DNA from: Catonia carolina
Lineage: Eukaryota; Arthropoda; Insecta; Hemiptera; Achilidae
NCBI GenBank assembly: GCA_035578175.1
Contig: JAQMRL010000006.1
Coordinates: forward strand, 31,496,893 to 31,560,892
Reading direction: 5' to 3'
DNA length: 64,000 nt
In this document: positions 52,001 through 54,495 of the stretch, one piece after another
Position numbering within the stretch: position 1 is the first letter of the stretch
Layout of the letters: each line of letters starts with the position of its first letter
Position numbers and translations under genes: made by a program
Notes under the pieces: generated by a model
Told to the model about the DNA's origin: nothing
What the model saw: only the letters and a program-made list of their open reading frames with translations
Databases searched by the model: none

Positions 52001-52021
52001 TCAGCAGTTGAAGCATTATAA
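7437..52021 (+). CDS. Five-exon gene for a secreted proline-rich protein (309 aa), family not recognised
   Basis: Joining 7437-7451, 41520-41534, 44306-44590, 49884-50134 and 51658-52021 gives 930 nt: 309 codons and a TAA stop. Each junction has GT donor and AG acceptor sites (donors gtaagt or gtgagt) and phases agree: 0, 0, 0, then an Arg codon split 2+1. Residues 1-10 are short and polar. Residues 11-28 are hydrophobic and end in a Cys, which looks like a signal peptide core, so the product probably enters the secretory pathway. The mature part is rich in Pro and Tyr (YPYNNYYQPRPP near residues 33-45) with many P-L, P-I and P-P steps, and it ends in an Ala/Glu-rich tail around residues 280-309. 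No catalytic motif, further membrane segment or repeat domain is visible. A structural, salivary or eggshell protein is conceivable, but that is only a guess. The introns hold the mobile elements listed below. Confidence 0.8.
7760..8334 (+). mobile_element. piggyBac-like TTAA element carrying a SINE, copy 1
   Basis: TTAA flanks both sides (7756-7759 and 8335-8338). The ends CACTTTCAGT and ACTGAAAGGG are inverted, like short piggyBac-type termini. No transposase remains, so it is non-autonomous. A complete SINE A (7986-8162) sits inside. The copy at 45078-45647 is the same structure in opposite orientation with the same internal SINE. Confidence 0.8.
7986..8162 (-). mobile_element. SINE family A inside the TTAA element
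   Basis: The minus-strand head resembles a tRNA: GCCTCCGTGGCGTAGTGAC is A-box-like and GGTTCTATTCC is B-box-like. It ends in an A-rich tail, seen as a T run at 7986-7994. TTCAAAAT at 7978-7985 and 8163-8170 is the target-site duplication. Confidence 0.8.
8780..9030 (-). pseudogene. Jockey-like LINE reverse transcriptase C-terminal fragment
   Basis: The minus strand encodes LSKLNMSHKLTIYKT-like text leading to VLRPIWTYEVQLWG, a hallmark of the thumb region of Jockey-clade reverse transcriptases (usually PIWTYGIQLWG). About 75 residues are open. The start and end of the element are not visible. Confidence 0.75.
9082..9915. mobile_element. Foldback element with ~330-bp inverted arms
   Basis: The ends CAGGGTGATTCAC and GTGAATCACCCTG are inverted and flanked by TA (9080-9081 and 9916-9917). 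Arms run about 9082-9420 and 9590-9915 with roughly 90% match by eye around a ~170-bp spacer. It is noncoding. The TA flank and long arms fit a Tc1/mariner-related or foldback MITE. A transcript would form a long hairpin. Confidence 0.85.
9918..10630. other. AT-rich stretch without a recognisable gene
   Basis: No convincing coding or repeat structure was seen. Confidence 0.5.
10637..11171 (+). pseudogene. 5'-truncated LINE: reverse transcriptase C-terminus and (GAA)n tail
   Basis: An open frame to TAA at 11153-11155 has the usual C-terminal layout of non-LTR polyproteins. RMLRCYVFPIVLFGCESWTL is followed by an EAFEMYLYRRMLRISW segment, IGHLMRGGRYEMLRLI and the final WLRDLRRWLG region. Immediately after the stop comes an AAG repeat, a simple-repeat 3' tail. 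The upstream palm and endonuclease are missing. The frame is intact, so insertion may be fairly recent. The same family is found inverted at 33610-34076. Confidence 0.8.
11172..11262 (+). mobile_element. Fragments of SINE family D and of a hAT-type MITE end
   Basis: 11176-11222 matches the 5' head of SINE D (TTTAGGTAATCAGCCGAAAG, then GGTTTGAACC). It passes directly into CAATGGTTCCCAAATTGGGC, resembling a hAT terminus (usually CAGTGGTTCCCAAAC). Confidence 0.6.
11272..12072 (-). repeat. Dispersed repeat family R, copy 3 (inverted)
   Basis: It is the reverse complement of 4800-5530 with the same block order: terminal tcatcaaaatcagt block, two internal ~165-bp units, tcattcatgattaaaa block, and the gtgtttcacacc end near 12050. 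Part of it can read as an open frame, but the frame is not shared with the other copies. Confidence 0.75.
12073..12740. other. AT-rich stretch without a recognisable gene
   Basis: A GC-richer patch around 12400-12480 contains cccactgtccagcgtggga, a short imperfect hairpin. Nothing else is supported. Confidence 0.4.
12750..13500 (+). pseudogene. Degraded mariner transposase (DDE region to C-terminus)
   Basis: Across several frames one reads the mariner order: TGDETWISYY (first catalytic Asp), a WLHFQSPTKPTK stretch, GRLTHGIVLLYDNARPHV (second Asp), then SPDLAPSDYHLF (third Asp). An ELKDAVIQWL...AAEEYDEGILKLV C-terminus follows, ending near 13490. An A/T-rich tract at about 12965-13040 interrupts it. 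The N-terminal helix-turn-helix and clear terminal repeats are missing. It is a dead relic. Confidence 0.8.
13501..14780. other. AT-rich stretch without a recognisable gene
   Basis: No coding structure is supported. At 14793 a sequence aggtgtgcaaaaagtctg resembles some Tc1/mariner termini, but no partner end was found. Confidence 0.45.
14941..15475 (-). pseudogene. LINE RNase H domain and C-terminal tail (I-like)
   Basis: The minus-strand frame begins within WVSSHCGINGNETADTAAKE, a ribonuclease H motif carrying the late catalytic Asp, common in I and related LINE clades. It continues with RRHQVLLTRIRIGHYSLTH and a CTHCNTPLTIKHIITDC motif, the Cys/His cluster usual at these C-termini. It ends near 14941. 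About 165 codons are open without a stop. The upstream reverse transcriptase is missing. Confidence 0.8.
15476..16440. other. AT-rich stretch without a recognisable gene
   Basis: No supported coding or repeat feature. Confidence 0.5.
16450..16670 (+). other. GC-rich island with a short open frame, origin unknown
   Basis: About 180 bp (16455-16635) are near 60% GC in surroundings near 30%. A frame from ATG at 16500 to TAA at 16665-16667 gives 55 residues, starting MGEVVLESIEASSSSPKEAA and continuing Pro/His/Gln-rich. A T run precedes the island at about 16447-16454. It could be the 5' end of a LINE ORF1, a retroposed fragment, or a host exon. No splice donor is obvious at the right edge. Confidence 0.4.
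16671..17355. other. AT-rich stretch without a recognisable gene
   Basis: No supported feature. Confidence 0.5.
17358..18010. repeat. 65-bp direct repeats flanking a ~520-bp segment
   Basis: 17361-17425 and 17945-18010 both run from TTAAAATGTAT to CTAGCTTAA with a few mismatches. The enclosed segment begins CCCTTCGAAAAC right after a TTAA and ends just before another TTAA. A TTAA-targeting element or a duplication are both possible. No inverted terminus was confirmed. Confidence 0.6.
18011..19690. other. Mostly unique AT-rich sequence with scraps of SINE D
   Basis: 18285-18335 resembles the 3' end of SINE D (actccacctgtctgttatgg) and 18462-18520 its 5' head (cggctggtttgaaacc). No gene was recognised. 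Confidence 0.4.
19692..19765 (+). mobile_element. Tigger-like terminus
   Basis: CAGTCGGGCCCCCGTATCCG at a TA site, followed by tatccacgg, resembles the end at 1492 and known Tigger ends. It is solitary; no opposite terminus was found. Confidence 0.55.
19820..20030 (+). mobile_element. Tigger/pogo-like terminus, related to 1-183
   Basis: CAGTGAAGCGTCAGTTATCC starts after a TA. The following ~200 bp match 1-183 in reverse complement, including the tttagcgtatttgat block. It is noncoding. Confidence 0.6.
20119..20392 (+). pseudogene. mariner transposase fragment
   Basis: A 5' piece reads VNKEYFLGVIRGLRES, matching the VN(K)EYY(L)xxLrrLRE motif of mariner. A later piece reads MLPRPPYSPDTAPGDFFLFP, the third-Asp motif. 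The NAPAH-like segment between them is in another frame, so at least one frameshift is present. It is truncated at both ends and abuts a SINE at about 20393. Confidence 0.75.
20393..20525 (-). mobile_element. SINE family B, copy 1
   Basis: On the minus strand it has a tRNA-like head with A-box-like TGGCGTAGTGGTTAGCGC and B-box GGTTCGATTCC, followed by a body ending in a gcagacggt-like block. The same family is at 21066-21236 (minus), 20600-20722 (plus, partial) and 55893-55985 (minus, partial). Confidence 0.8.
20600..20722 (+). mobile_element. SINE family B, partial copy 2
   Basis: It begins at the B-box (GGGTTCGAATCCC) and continues through the body to an A-rich 3' end (gaaaaaaaaatt). The head is missing. 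It is in opposite orientation to the neighbouring copies. Confidence 0.7.
20960..21050 (-). mobile_element. SINE family C, head fragment
   Basis: It matches the tRNA-like head of SINE C (gaaagcagctgttaaacagc, then actttaccactatag). The remainder is replaced by a SINE B copy starting about 15 bp later. Confidence 0.6.
21066..21236 (-). mobile_element. SINE family B, copy 3 (longest)
   Basis: The minus-strand head (TTGGCGTAGTGGTTAGCGCA, B-box GGTTCGATTCC) is followed by the ~70-bp body and an A-rich tail (T run at 21070-21077). It is about 171 bp in all. Confidence 0.8.
21278..21424 (-). mobile_element. SINE family A, diverged copy
   Basis: The order agrees with the copy at 30321-30493: tail agtttatataaagtcg, body ttagcgactacgttg, then the head reading aaacccggaacctccgcg. 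The A-box region is eroded. Confidence 0.65.
21425..22082. other. AT-rich stretch without a recognisable gene
   Basis: No supported feature. Confidence 0.5.
22083..22870. repeat. Tandem duplication, two ~390-bp units
   Basis: Unit 1 (22083-22468) and unit 2 (22469-22870) both start taattatttacttcatt and pass through aaatttcaaataatcttc, ggttgaaacttgaaga and gtcatatcc to tggac(a/t)ttgg. By eye they are about 80-85% identical with small gaps. Neither unit has a continuous frame. It is an old duplication of unknown sequence. Confidence 0.85.
23515..23935 (-). mobile_element. SINE family D, near full length
   Basis: The minus strand begins TTTAGGTCATTAGCTGAAAG, then GGTTTGAACCTCTAGAAG, where GGTTTGAACC is a B-box-like core. 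It runs through a body shared with 27305-27720 and 49096-49450, and is about 420 bp. An RNA polymerase III-type head is inferred from the B-box only. Confidence 0.65.
24286..24622 (-). mobile_element. SINE family C, intact copy
   Basis: The tRNA-like head on the minus strand (gggttggtctaatggtaaag with the tctccgaaaatcagctg block) is followed by a ~240-bp body ending in gtacacttgtcaggg and an A run. TTAGTGGT-like repeats flank it. The site that holds a TTAA element in the 7.6-kb copy is uninterrupted here. Confidence 0.75.
24623..26012. other. AT-rich stretch without a recognisable gene
   Basis: No supported coding or repeat feature. Confidence 0.5.
26013..26352 (-). mobile_element. SINE family C with target-site duplication
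   Basis: Same body and head as the 24286 copy. GTTTTAACAA flanks both ends (about 26004-26013 and 26353-26362), a clear 10-bp target-site duplication. Confidence 0.8.
26363..27300. other. T-rich stretch, possible decayed LINE on the minus strand
   Basis: Pyrimidine-rich plus strand. Minus-strand translations between about 26620 and 26960 give lysine-rich text resembling the linker between LINE endonuclease and reverse transcriptase, but no diagnostic motif is present. Confidence 0.25.
27305..27720 (+). mobile_element. SINE family D, near full length
   Basis: The head TGTTGTTGTTTAGGTCATCA, then GGTTTGAACC, and a ~400-bp body match the copies at 49096 (same strand) and 23515 (opposite strand). 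The 3' end is near ctccacctgcctgttatgg. Confidence 0.7.
27878..28837 (+). mobile_element. Foldback mariner: inverted 3'-end duplication around a transposase core
   Basis: TA flanks a 960-bp element with inverted ends CAAGGTGTGG and CCACACCTCG. The right part is a normal mariner 3' half. The left ~295 bp (27878-28172) is an inverted copy of the right ~255 bp (28583-28837), including the transposase C-terminal codons and 3'UTR. The arm stops just before the TCDETWFF (first Asp) motif. The 5' UTR and DNA-binding half are therefore missing, although two matching termini remain. Confidence 0.85.
28180..28775 (+). pseudogene. mariner transposase, catalytic part, frameshifted
   Basis: From left: TCDETWFFTYDPETN (first Asp), IVYLHWVPKGQTINQYYYLEV, WVLHQDNA (second Asp), then in a shifted frame PAHSVLSVKRFLAK, YSPDLAPRDLYLFP (third Asp; usually DYHLF or DFFLF here) and the C-terminus ending IERCRDRGVYIEG before TGA/TAA near 28775. 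There is a frameshift between DNA and PAHS at about 28478 and stops near 28250-28290. It cannot encode an active enzyme. Confidence 0.85.
28838..28873. repeat. (TA)n microsatellite
   Basis: TA repeats with one TACATG interruption lie directly at the right TA flank of the foldback mariner. Confidence 0.95.
28874..29980. other. AT-rich stretch without a recognisable gene
   Basis: No supported feature. Confidence 0.5.
29985..30200 (+). pseudogene. LINE C-terminal tail fragment
   Basis: In one plus-strand frame: SRWISEIKEDMDKLGLTLLD, then LRNKTEKLTLLR. It resembles the RW...I..D...LGL tail of non-LTR polyproteins. About 55 residues before a stop near 30184. Confidence 0.6.
30321..30493 (-). mobile_element. 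SINE family A with 13-bp target-site duplication
   Basis: The head on the minus strand (GCCTCCATTACGTAGTGG, B-box GGTTTGATTCC) is followed by a body with a tattagcaactacgttg-type block and an A-rich tail (T run 30321-30327). ATATTCCAATTTT occurs at 30308-30320 and 30494-30506, a perfect target-site duplication. Confidence 0.9.
30690..31035 (+). pseudogene. Decayed LINE C-terminal region
   Basis: Frames broken by stops still show the order EMNF..NMLEKTRRVFIKNDEI, a short G..AYKDTVLG segment and an end like VKKHCVGSTHKN, matching the C-terminal layout of the same broad LINE group as 10637-11171. Confidence 0.5.
31118..31391. mobile_element. hAT MITE, 274 bp
   Basis: The ends CAGTGGTTTTTAAACTTT and AAAGTG-like TTAAGGACCGCTG are imperfect inverted repeats starting CAG. 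CCTTAGAC (31110-31117) and CCTTAGAT (31392-31399) form a 7/8 target-site duplication. Noncoding. Confidence 0.75.
31400..31545 (-). pseudogene. LINE C-terminal scrap
   Basis: A minus-strand frame reads PRKEWKDGVMRAME, resembling the RP.K.WKDGV..A...RGL tail found in some insect LINEs. It continues across the hAT MITE target. Very short. Confidence 0.4.
31593..31795 (-). mobile_element. SINE family D, partial
   Basis: It matches the 5' half of SINE D on the minus strand, from GGTCAACAGCCAAAAGGCC through the B-box-like GGTTTGAACC to cctgtggtgaa. The 3' half is missing. Confidence 0.65.
31985..32330 (-). other. Possible decayed LINE linker region
   Basis: Minus-strand translation with several stops gives lysine/asparagine-rich text including VKTRKLQNRVY and LGTEMKGNPEESKDNSK. 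This could be the region between endonuclease and reverse transcriptase of a LINE. No catalytic motif. Confidence 0.3.
32371..32460 (+). mobile_element. pogo/Tc1-like terminus
   Basis: CAGTAAAACTTTGATAGTTT is a common form of pogo-type ends. An internal tcgaactatccag partly mirrors it. No second terminus was found. Confidence 0.45.
32600..33605. other. AT-rich stretch without a recognisable gene
   Basis: No supported feature. Confidence 0.5.
33610..34076 (-). pseudogene. 5'-truncated LINE: reverse transcriptase C-terminus
   Basis: The minus-strand frame reads LKLRMVRCYIFSTVLYSAEAWTL, RIDEFELWLYRHMTKIPW, LGHIMRGSRYEMLRLI, then RISWLKNICNWF, with the same module order as 10637-11171. 153 codons are open, ending with a stop near 33615. 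A short TTC-rich tract at about 33609-33617 is the complement of the (GAA)n tail type. Confidence 0.8.
34170..34290 (-). mobile_element. SINE family D, 3' part
   Basis: It resembles 23600-23700 (agtagttctgttt, agaaaaggta-a-agtgtataagaa) with moderate divergence. Head absent. Confidence 0.45.
34291..35385. other. AT-rich stretch without a recognisable gene
   Basis: No supported feature. Confidence 0.5.
35475..35990 (-). pseudogene. LINE 3'-terminal fragment, same family as 40085-40600
   Basis: It matches 40085-40600 in blocks: caacaaactattgaattatt, tcgattttgatattc, ctgcctgtactctactctc and tctctatatccaaatcttg. On the minus strand it corresponds to the C-terminal part of a non-LTR reverse transcriptase ending, with stops. 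Confidence 0.65.
36065..36473. mobile_element. hAT MITE, 409 bp, with perfect 8-bp target-site duplication
   Basis: TGTGTTAT flanks both ends (36057-36064 and 36474-36481). The ends CAAGGCCGCCGACAGCC and GGCAGCCCTG form an inverted repeat, and a second match (gtggcccggggca) recurs near both ends. The interior is AT-rich and noncoding. Confidence 0.85.
36925..37312. mobile_element. Inverted-repeat MITE with a (TG)n core
   Basis: The left block tagctaagtgagtgagaggg, ending gcataac, mirrors the right gttatgcat, ending ccctctcacagcta. The (TG)n run is at 37059-37097. It interrupts a SINE C copy. Superfamily not identified. Confidence 0.55.
37059..37097. repeat. (TG)n microsatellite
   Basis: About 18 TG units with a TA interruption near the end. 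Confidence 0.95.
37431..40070. other. AT-rich intronic sequence without a recognisable gene
   Basis: No supported feature except a perfect small hairpin at 39401-39429 (attcctggctgt/acagccaggaat, 12-bp stem, 5-nt loop). Confidence 0.45.
40075..40600 (-). pseudogene. LINE 3'-terminal fragment
   Basis: Minus-strand text reads VIAAPVILYGSESW followed by a C-terminal region with stops, the usual LYGSESW end of non-LTR reverse transcriptases. It is collinear with 35475-35990. Plus-strand frames over it are antisense artefacts. Confidence 0.7.
40601..41515. other. AT-rich end of intron 1 without a recognisable gene
   Basis: No supported feature before the microexon acceptor. Confidence 0.5.
41520..41534 (+). 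CDS. Exon 2: 15-nt microexon
   Basis: The acceptor ttttaattatag is followed by CCTGTATCTTTAACG and then the donor gtaagt. It encodes Pro-Val-Ser-Leu-Thr in phase 0 and lengthens the N-terminus just before the hydrophobic signal core. Because the length is a multiple of three, skipping it would keep the frame, so it could be a cassette exon. It lies 34 kb after exon 1 and 2.8 kb before exon 3. The evidence is two strong splice sites with the correct phase; there is no independent coding signal. Confidence 0.65.
41742..42058. mobile_element. GC-ended MITE, ~317 bp
   Basis: Terminal tcagccccggttctag and ctagggccggggctga are inverted repeats, and the subterminal gggcggca blocks also mirror each other. 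ATTGC occurs at both flanks and may be the target duplication. AT-rich interior. A hAT-like origin is plausible. Confidence 0.65.
42175..42382 (+). pseudogene. LINE reverse transcriptase fragment downstream of the YADD motif
   Basis: Reads TSIRSKVVINGHIVEQVNHY, then KYLGTHVSYEDDYDVKNKL. This matches the segment in non-LTR reverse transcriptases where an N...IE.V..F.YLG motif follows the active site. About 60 residues remain, truncated on both sides. Confidence 0.7.
42537..42965 (-). pseudogene. LINE family E, 3'-terminal fragment
   Basis: It starts after a T run (poly(A) on the minus strand) with catcagtctctcgactggtt and is collinear with 47289-47705 and 54496-54870. Minus-strand translation contains broken VGHILRHPGIG and LKIRW-type motifs of the LINE C-terminus. 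Confidence 0.65.
43389..43708 (-). mobile_element. Retroposed fragment with 15-bp target-site duplication
   Basis: AGCATTTCCTGTGCT at 43374-43388 recurs at 43709-43723. A T run at 43388-43396 marks a poly(A) tail on the minus strand. The insert, GC-richer than its surroundings, was probably copied from a LINE 3' end, but no definite motif was recognised. Confidence 0.75.
44097..44163. repeat. (TG)n/(CG)n microsatellite
   Basis: TG units alternate with a CGCGCG core and TGCG units. It lies in the right arm of the foldback and is the counterpart of the shorter CA tract at about 43160-43180. Confidence 0.95.
44306..44590 (+). CDS. Exon 3: signal peptide core and Tyr/Pro-rich start of the mature protein
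   Basis: The acceptor ttttttgttacag precedes GTAGTTGCC. There are 95 open codons, then the donor gtgagt at 44591. The first 18 residues are mostly hydrophobic (VVAAAFLFLTVLEIQVNC). The next stretch is Tyr/Asn/Pro-rich and leads into a region with several Pro-Leu and Pro-Gln pairs. There is no Met codon at the exon start, which agrees with an upstream initiating exon. A long inverted-repeat element ends about 100 bp before the acceptor. Confidence 0.85.
45078..45647 (-). mobile_element. piggyBac-like TTAA element carrying a SINE, copy 2
   Basis: TTAA at 45074-45077 and 45648-45651. The ends CCCTTTTAGT and ACTGAAAAGG are inverted. It is the reverse complement of 7760-8334 over its full length, including the internal SINE A with the same flanking TTTTGAA repeats. 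Confidence 0.8.
45248..45422 (+). mobile_element. SINE family A inside TTAA element copy 2
   Basis: The head reads CTGCCTCCATGACATAGTG with B-box GGTTTGATTCC, then the body, then an A-rich tail ending ataaactaaaaaga. Flanked by TTTTGAA. It sits at the same insertion point as the SINE at 7986-8162. Confidence 0.8.
45771..47285. other. AT-rich intron 3 sequence without a recognisable gene
   Basis: No supported feature. A pyrimidine tract ending in attatag occurs near 46628, but no open exon with a donor follows. Confidence 0.45.
47289..47705 (-). pseudogene. LINE family E, 5'-truncated C-terminal region
   Basis: The minus strand encodes 130 open codons: MYGSEMWVIGAVEKKRIEAF, YRKMLKIRWVDKISNLEVLR, VGHILRYPGIG and a final WRTASNQSRD region before the stop. 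The T run at 47291-47299 is the tail. It is the best-preserved of the three family E copies (42537, 47289, 54496), all on the same strand. Confidence 0.8.
47706..47945 (-). other. Unidentified coding-like fragment
   Basis: A minus-strand frame of about 80 residues is well balanced in composition, for example IWDYVITTFPEGTLQASSS and VVTNCEIGVELKLRRISDSQ. It directly abuts the LINE at 47705 and a repeat R end at 47943. No start, splice sites or known motif are visible. It may be a transposon polyprotein scrap or an exon fragment. Confidence 0.35.
47943..48018 (+). repeat. Repeat family R, 5' end fragment
   Basis: It matches 4812-4885 (tgtgaaacactcacac, ctttctcttcccaatgtaaa, ataattaa). It is cut off at the TA where the next foldback begins. 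Confidence 0.6.
48021..48663 (-). mobile_element. Foldback derived from the 3' end of a Tc1/IS630-type transposon
   Basis: TA flanks a 643-bp element. The arms 48021-48241 and 48443-48663 are inverted copies, and I found no mismatch over the 221 bp. The 201-bp loop plus the left arm (read on the minus strand) encode the last part of a DDE transposase; the right arm is the inverted extra copy of that 3' end. The perfect arms suggest a very young insertion. Terminal CCGTGCGTTCGGAAAGTCG is inverted at both ends. Confidence 0.9.
48158..48445 (-). pseudogene. Transposase C-terminal fragment (Tc1/IS630-type) within the foldback
   Basis: The minus-strand frame reads ISKNLWPARSPDLTPPDFFL, where the final catalytic Asp follows PP. 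It continues TIDELKAAITAYIQGITVLQ and ends CIDANGGHFEHLL, as in transposases that finish with GGH(F/L)EHLL. The first ~24 codons of the longer open frame are antisense of the other arm and not genuine. The N-terminal DNA-binding domain and the first two catalytic residues are absent. Confidence 0.85.
48670..49090. other. Intron 3 sequence without a recognisable gene
   Basis: A GT-rich patch at about 48767-48800 and otherwise AT-rich sequence. Nothing supported. Confidence 0.45.
49096..49450 (+). mobile_element. SINE family D, near full length
   Basis: The head tgttgttgtttaggtcatca with CAAAAGGCTGGTTTGAACC matches 27305-27720, followed by the shared body (gagtgaggtggtttacc, ttcattcaccacagggtctg). 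The 3' end is near gccctggaa. Confidence 0.7.
49884..50134 (+). CDS. Exon 4
   Basis: The acceptor gggattacag precedes GATGCAACTCC. The exon has 83 open codons plus two bases of an Arg codon, ending at the donor gtaagt (50135). The product part is Pro/Ile/Val-rich, with segments such as KKPLYIETPASTIPFPSY and MVIAPVPEYGYTSPHF. It continues the low-complexity hydrophobic/proline character of exon 3. No cysteines or catalytic motif are visible. Confidence 0.85.
50163..50790 (+). mobile_element. Internally deleted mariner in intron 4
   Basis: It begins after TA with CGAGGGGGTACCCAAAAGTA, a common mariner terminus. The frame from 50328 reads RRVAVKFCFLLGKSAVLMLK, then KSQVYEWFFQFKNG, the helix-turn-helix part. 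After a large internal deletion it jumps to WQTGDWFFHPDNAPAP (second Asp region). Everything beyond is missing. The right terminus was not identified. Confidence 0.8.
50824..51435. mobile_element. TTAA-flanked MITE, 612 bp, in intron 4
   Basis: TTAA at 50820-50823 and 51436-51439. The ends share an inverted repeat: GGGTGGTTTACTCAGAATGC on the left and GGGCCTGCCACACAGAATGC on the minus strand of the right. Internal cacagaatgcattc-type motifs repeat near both ends. Noncoding. It fits a piggyBac-like MITE distinct from the SINE-carrying family. Confidence 0.7.
51658..52021 (+). CDS. Exon 5: C-terminal coding exon with stop
   Basis: The acceptor tttgttcag at 51657 supplies the third base of the split Arg codon, followed by 120 codons and TAA at 52019-52021. 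The sequence starts Pro-rich (QPELPVLPFSPLRPF), has an acidic/Gly/Pro middle (DPEDELGQRGPPEAIPP) and ends in a Glu/Ala/Leu-rich, probably helical tail. Codon usage and the clean open frame support real coding sequence. A frameshifted near-copy of its last 272 bp lies about 600 bp downstream. Confidence 0.9.
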
Positions 52022-52610
52022 TAAGATATAATTGGTAAATATTAAGGGTAAATTTTAAAAAATACATAAATTATTTTAAATGTTAGGTAATAACAAATTG
52101 TTCACATCAAAGAAAACGAAACTTCTGAATTGAAAGACAATTTATTTTTCTATTAACTTCTAAATGATAACTAATTTACTAAAATGAAAATTAGTTAATT
52201 AAATTTTATATCAATACTTTAACCCATAAATTTGAACTTAATTTAATAATTTCAACTCTTACAAATTTACTTAAGTTTTATTTTTTTCCTTATTAGGGTG
52301 AATGTTGAAAAAATCTTTGATAATATTTTTTAGTAGCGTTGAGATAAATATTTATACTTGCCAAATACTACAAGCTTTTTTATTGTTATTAAATAAATAG
52401 ATAGTGATTTTAAATTTATTCTCAAATATCTTAATACATATGAATCGATTATTTCCTACTATATTATACACTGGCATCTCCACATTTTTTTGTATTTTAA
52501 TTATGTTTAAGAAATATATTTATGTGATGTTACACGGTGTGTTAATTTAGAGAAAACCATATGGATAGATATAAAACAGTTATTTTATCTCAAAAGCATA
52601 CATTTAAAGT
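52022..52610. other. 3'UTR and downstream AT-rich sequence
   Basis: Follows the stop codon; holds the candidate AATAAA at 52392. No other feature. Confidence 0.5.
52392..52397 (+). terminator. Candidate poly(A) signal for the five-exon gene
   Basis: This is an AATAAA in an AT-rich context about 370 bp after the stop codon and before the duplicated exon fragment. It is the first canonical hexamer I see downstream. In sequence this AT-rich the motif occurs often by chance. Confidence 0.35.
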
Positions 52611-52617
52611 AAAATGA

Positions 52618-52890
52618 AAATGAAGAAACCACCTCTTATTACAATTCTTGATTTCCCTACTGCAGTTGCAACTCCTCAAGGATTAATTTACCAACGACCA
52701 ATTATTGATCCAGAAGATGAACTTGGACAAAGAGGACCACCTGAAGCTATCCCTCCTGCTGGAGTCATTCAATCAACTGCACCGCATGCGAACCTTCAAA
52801 CTTTTCTCAATTCTAAAGAATTGGCTGAATTACAAGCTCTTAGAGATGAAGCTTTAAAAACAAAAATTCATCTGGTGCACAATCAGCAGT
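52618..52890 (+). pseudogene. Frameshifted partial copy of exon 5
   Basis: This matches 51735-52008 almost base for base. By eye I find four substitutions (V-to-I, S-to-L and two silent) and one missing A in a run of six A in the original (five in the copy). The deletion shifts the frame near the C-terminus, replaces the last residues and brings an early stop. Homology starts within a codon just before ATGAAGAAACC and ends just after CAGCAGT, so neither intron nor UTR is included. There is no clear splice acceptor and no poly(A) tail. It is most simply a recent local partial duplication; an assembly artefact is the main alternative. Confidence 0.8.
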
Positions 52891-52894
52891 AAAA

Positions 52895-54490
52895 ACCTTT
52901 TAACCTTTAAATTGCCTAAAACCTTTAAATTGTCAATTATTTAAAAATATATGGCTAGTGACTCAATAATTTTATTCTAGATAGTTTCTACAAATCGATT
53001 TAAATCAAACATCTTACTCTATTAATAGTTACTTACTAAAACAAAAAGCAAAATACTTTCTAAAATGCTTTTAAAATATGAGAAAGAACTCTGTTTGCTT
53101 TACATTTTAGTAAAGTGAACAAGATAAATTTTTCTAGTAATTTCTATTGAATGTTTAGATGAGTACCTAATATTTTTGATTAGCCCAGTAGCTTAGTACA
53201 TGTTCGAAAAGTTGAATTCTGATTTCAGGTTATGATCTGAAAGATTTTCGCACTGTACCAATCAATAATAATGTTTTATAAATCTCTATGGTTACTAAAA
53301 GCAGATTCTAACGAGGTGATTTTGATTAATCAATTAGATAGTGTTATAACCAAGCTATCAACATGACAATAAAACTATTTTGCGTTATTTCAAATAACAA
53401 TACTCTTATATTTTATGTCTGAATTACTAACTTAACTGTGATTTCTAACAAATTAAAAAATATTTTTAATCAGTTATTTAAGAATACCATGTAACTTCTA
53501 GATCTATTATAATTTTTTATATGTCTTTTATCTAATAAGTAAATTTTTTTAATTAAATTTCATGAATTTCAAAATTTACAAACGTATATTTACTAACATT
53601 ACAAATTAATAAATAGTTTTAAGATGCCAGTAATAAAGTTACCATTCATTTATTTAATTACCCTTAACATAAAAATGAATCGCTAAATATACTGCCATAT
53701 TCTTTTACTATACAAAGATAATTTTTTTATTTACATATCAAAAATTACAATAAGTTCTTTTTTTATTTACAGTTTTATAAATACATATTTGAATTTTTAA
53801 TGAAAGGTTTATTGATTGTAACATTTGGAAATAATTTTATTTAGTTTCACAAATTTTATGGCCACAAAACAAGTATTACATAATACTGATTTTTTTCTTT
53901 ATGTAAACTTATTCATAAAACTGAGATGAACAATATAAAATAATGAAATTACAATATATTTTATGTACATGGTAAATATGGTTTGTCTTTCTTATAACTA
54001 AAACTTATTGAAACACTATACCTAGTACAGTAAACCATGAAAATTTGTGGTCAGGTACTTTAAAAAATAGATTTTAGTTGTTTCTTATACTTAACCGCAT
54101 TTGTAAACCAGAAAATTGCATTGAAATAAATCCTGTACTTAAGTTAATTTATTTTATTAAGATTTTTGTTTTGTAAAAATAGTTTAGGAATTTATGAAAC
54201 TGTAACTTATATTTGGTTAAAATGTTTACCTACAAATTTATTTGTATTAATAAAATATTTTTTATAACCAGAAGTAAACAAAAATGGATTGATTTTCTTT
54301 ACTGTTCCAGTATAACTGAAAGATTTTTTTGAAATTTGTCAGTGAACTTCACAACTGGTACAAGTAGGTACCTAAGCAACCAGGGAATATGATGATGAAA
54401 GAAAGATTGAATGACATGACATGAGTGACGTGGAGAGCATTATCCACTGATAGGGCTTTGATATTTTATTTATTTAGTTATTTATTTATA
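52895..54490. other. AT-rich stretch without a recognisable gene
   Basis: No supported feature. Confidence 0.5.
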
Positions 54491-54495
54491 AGTGA

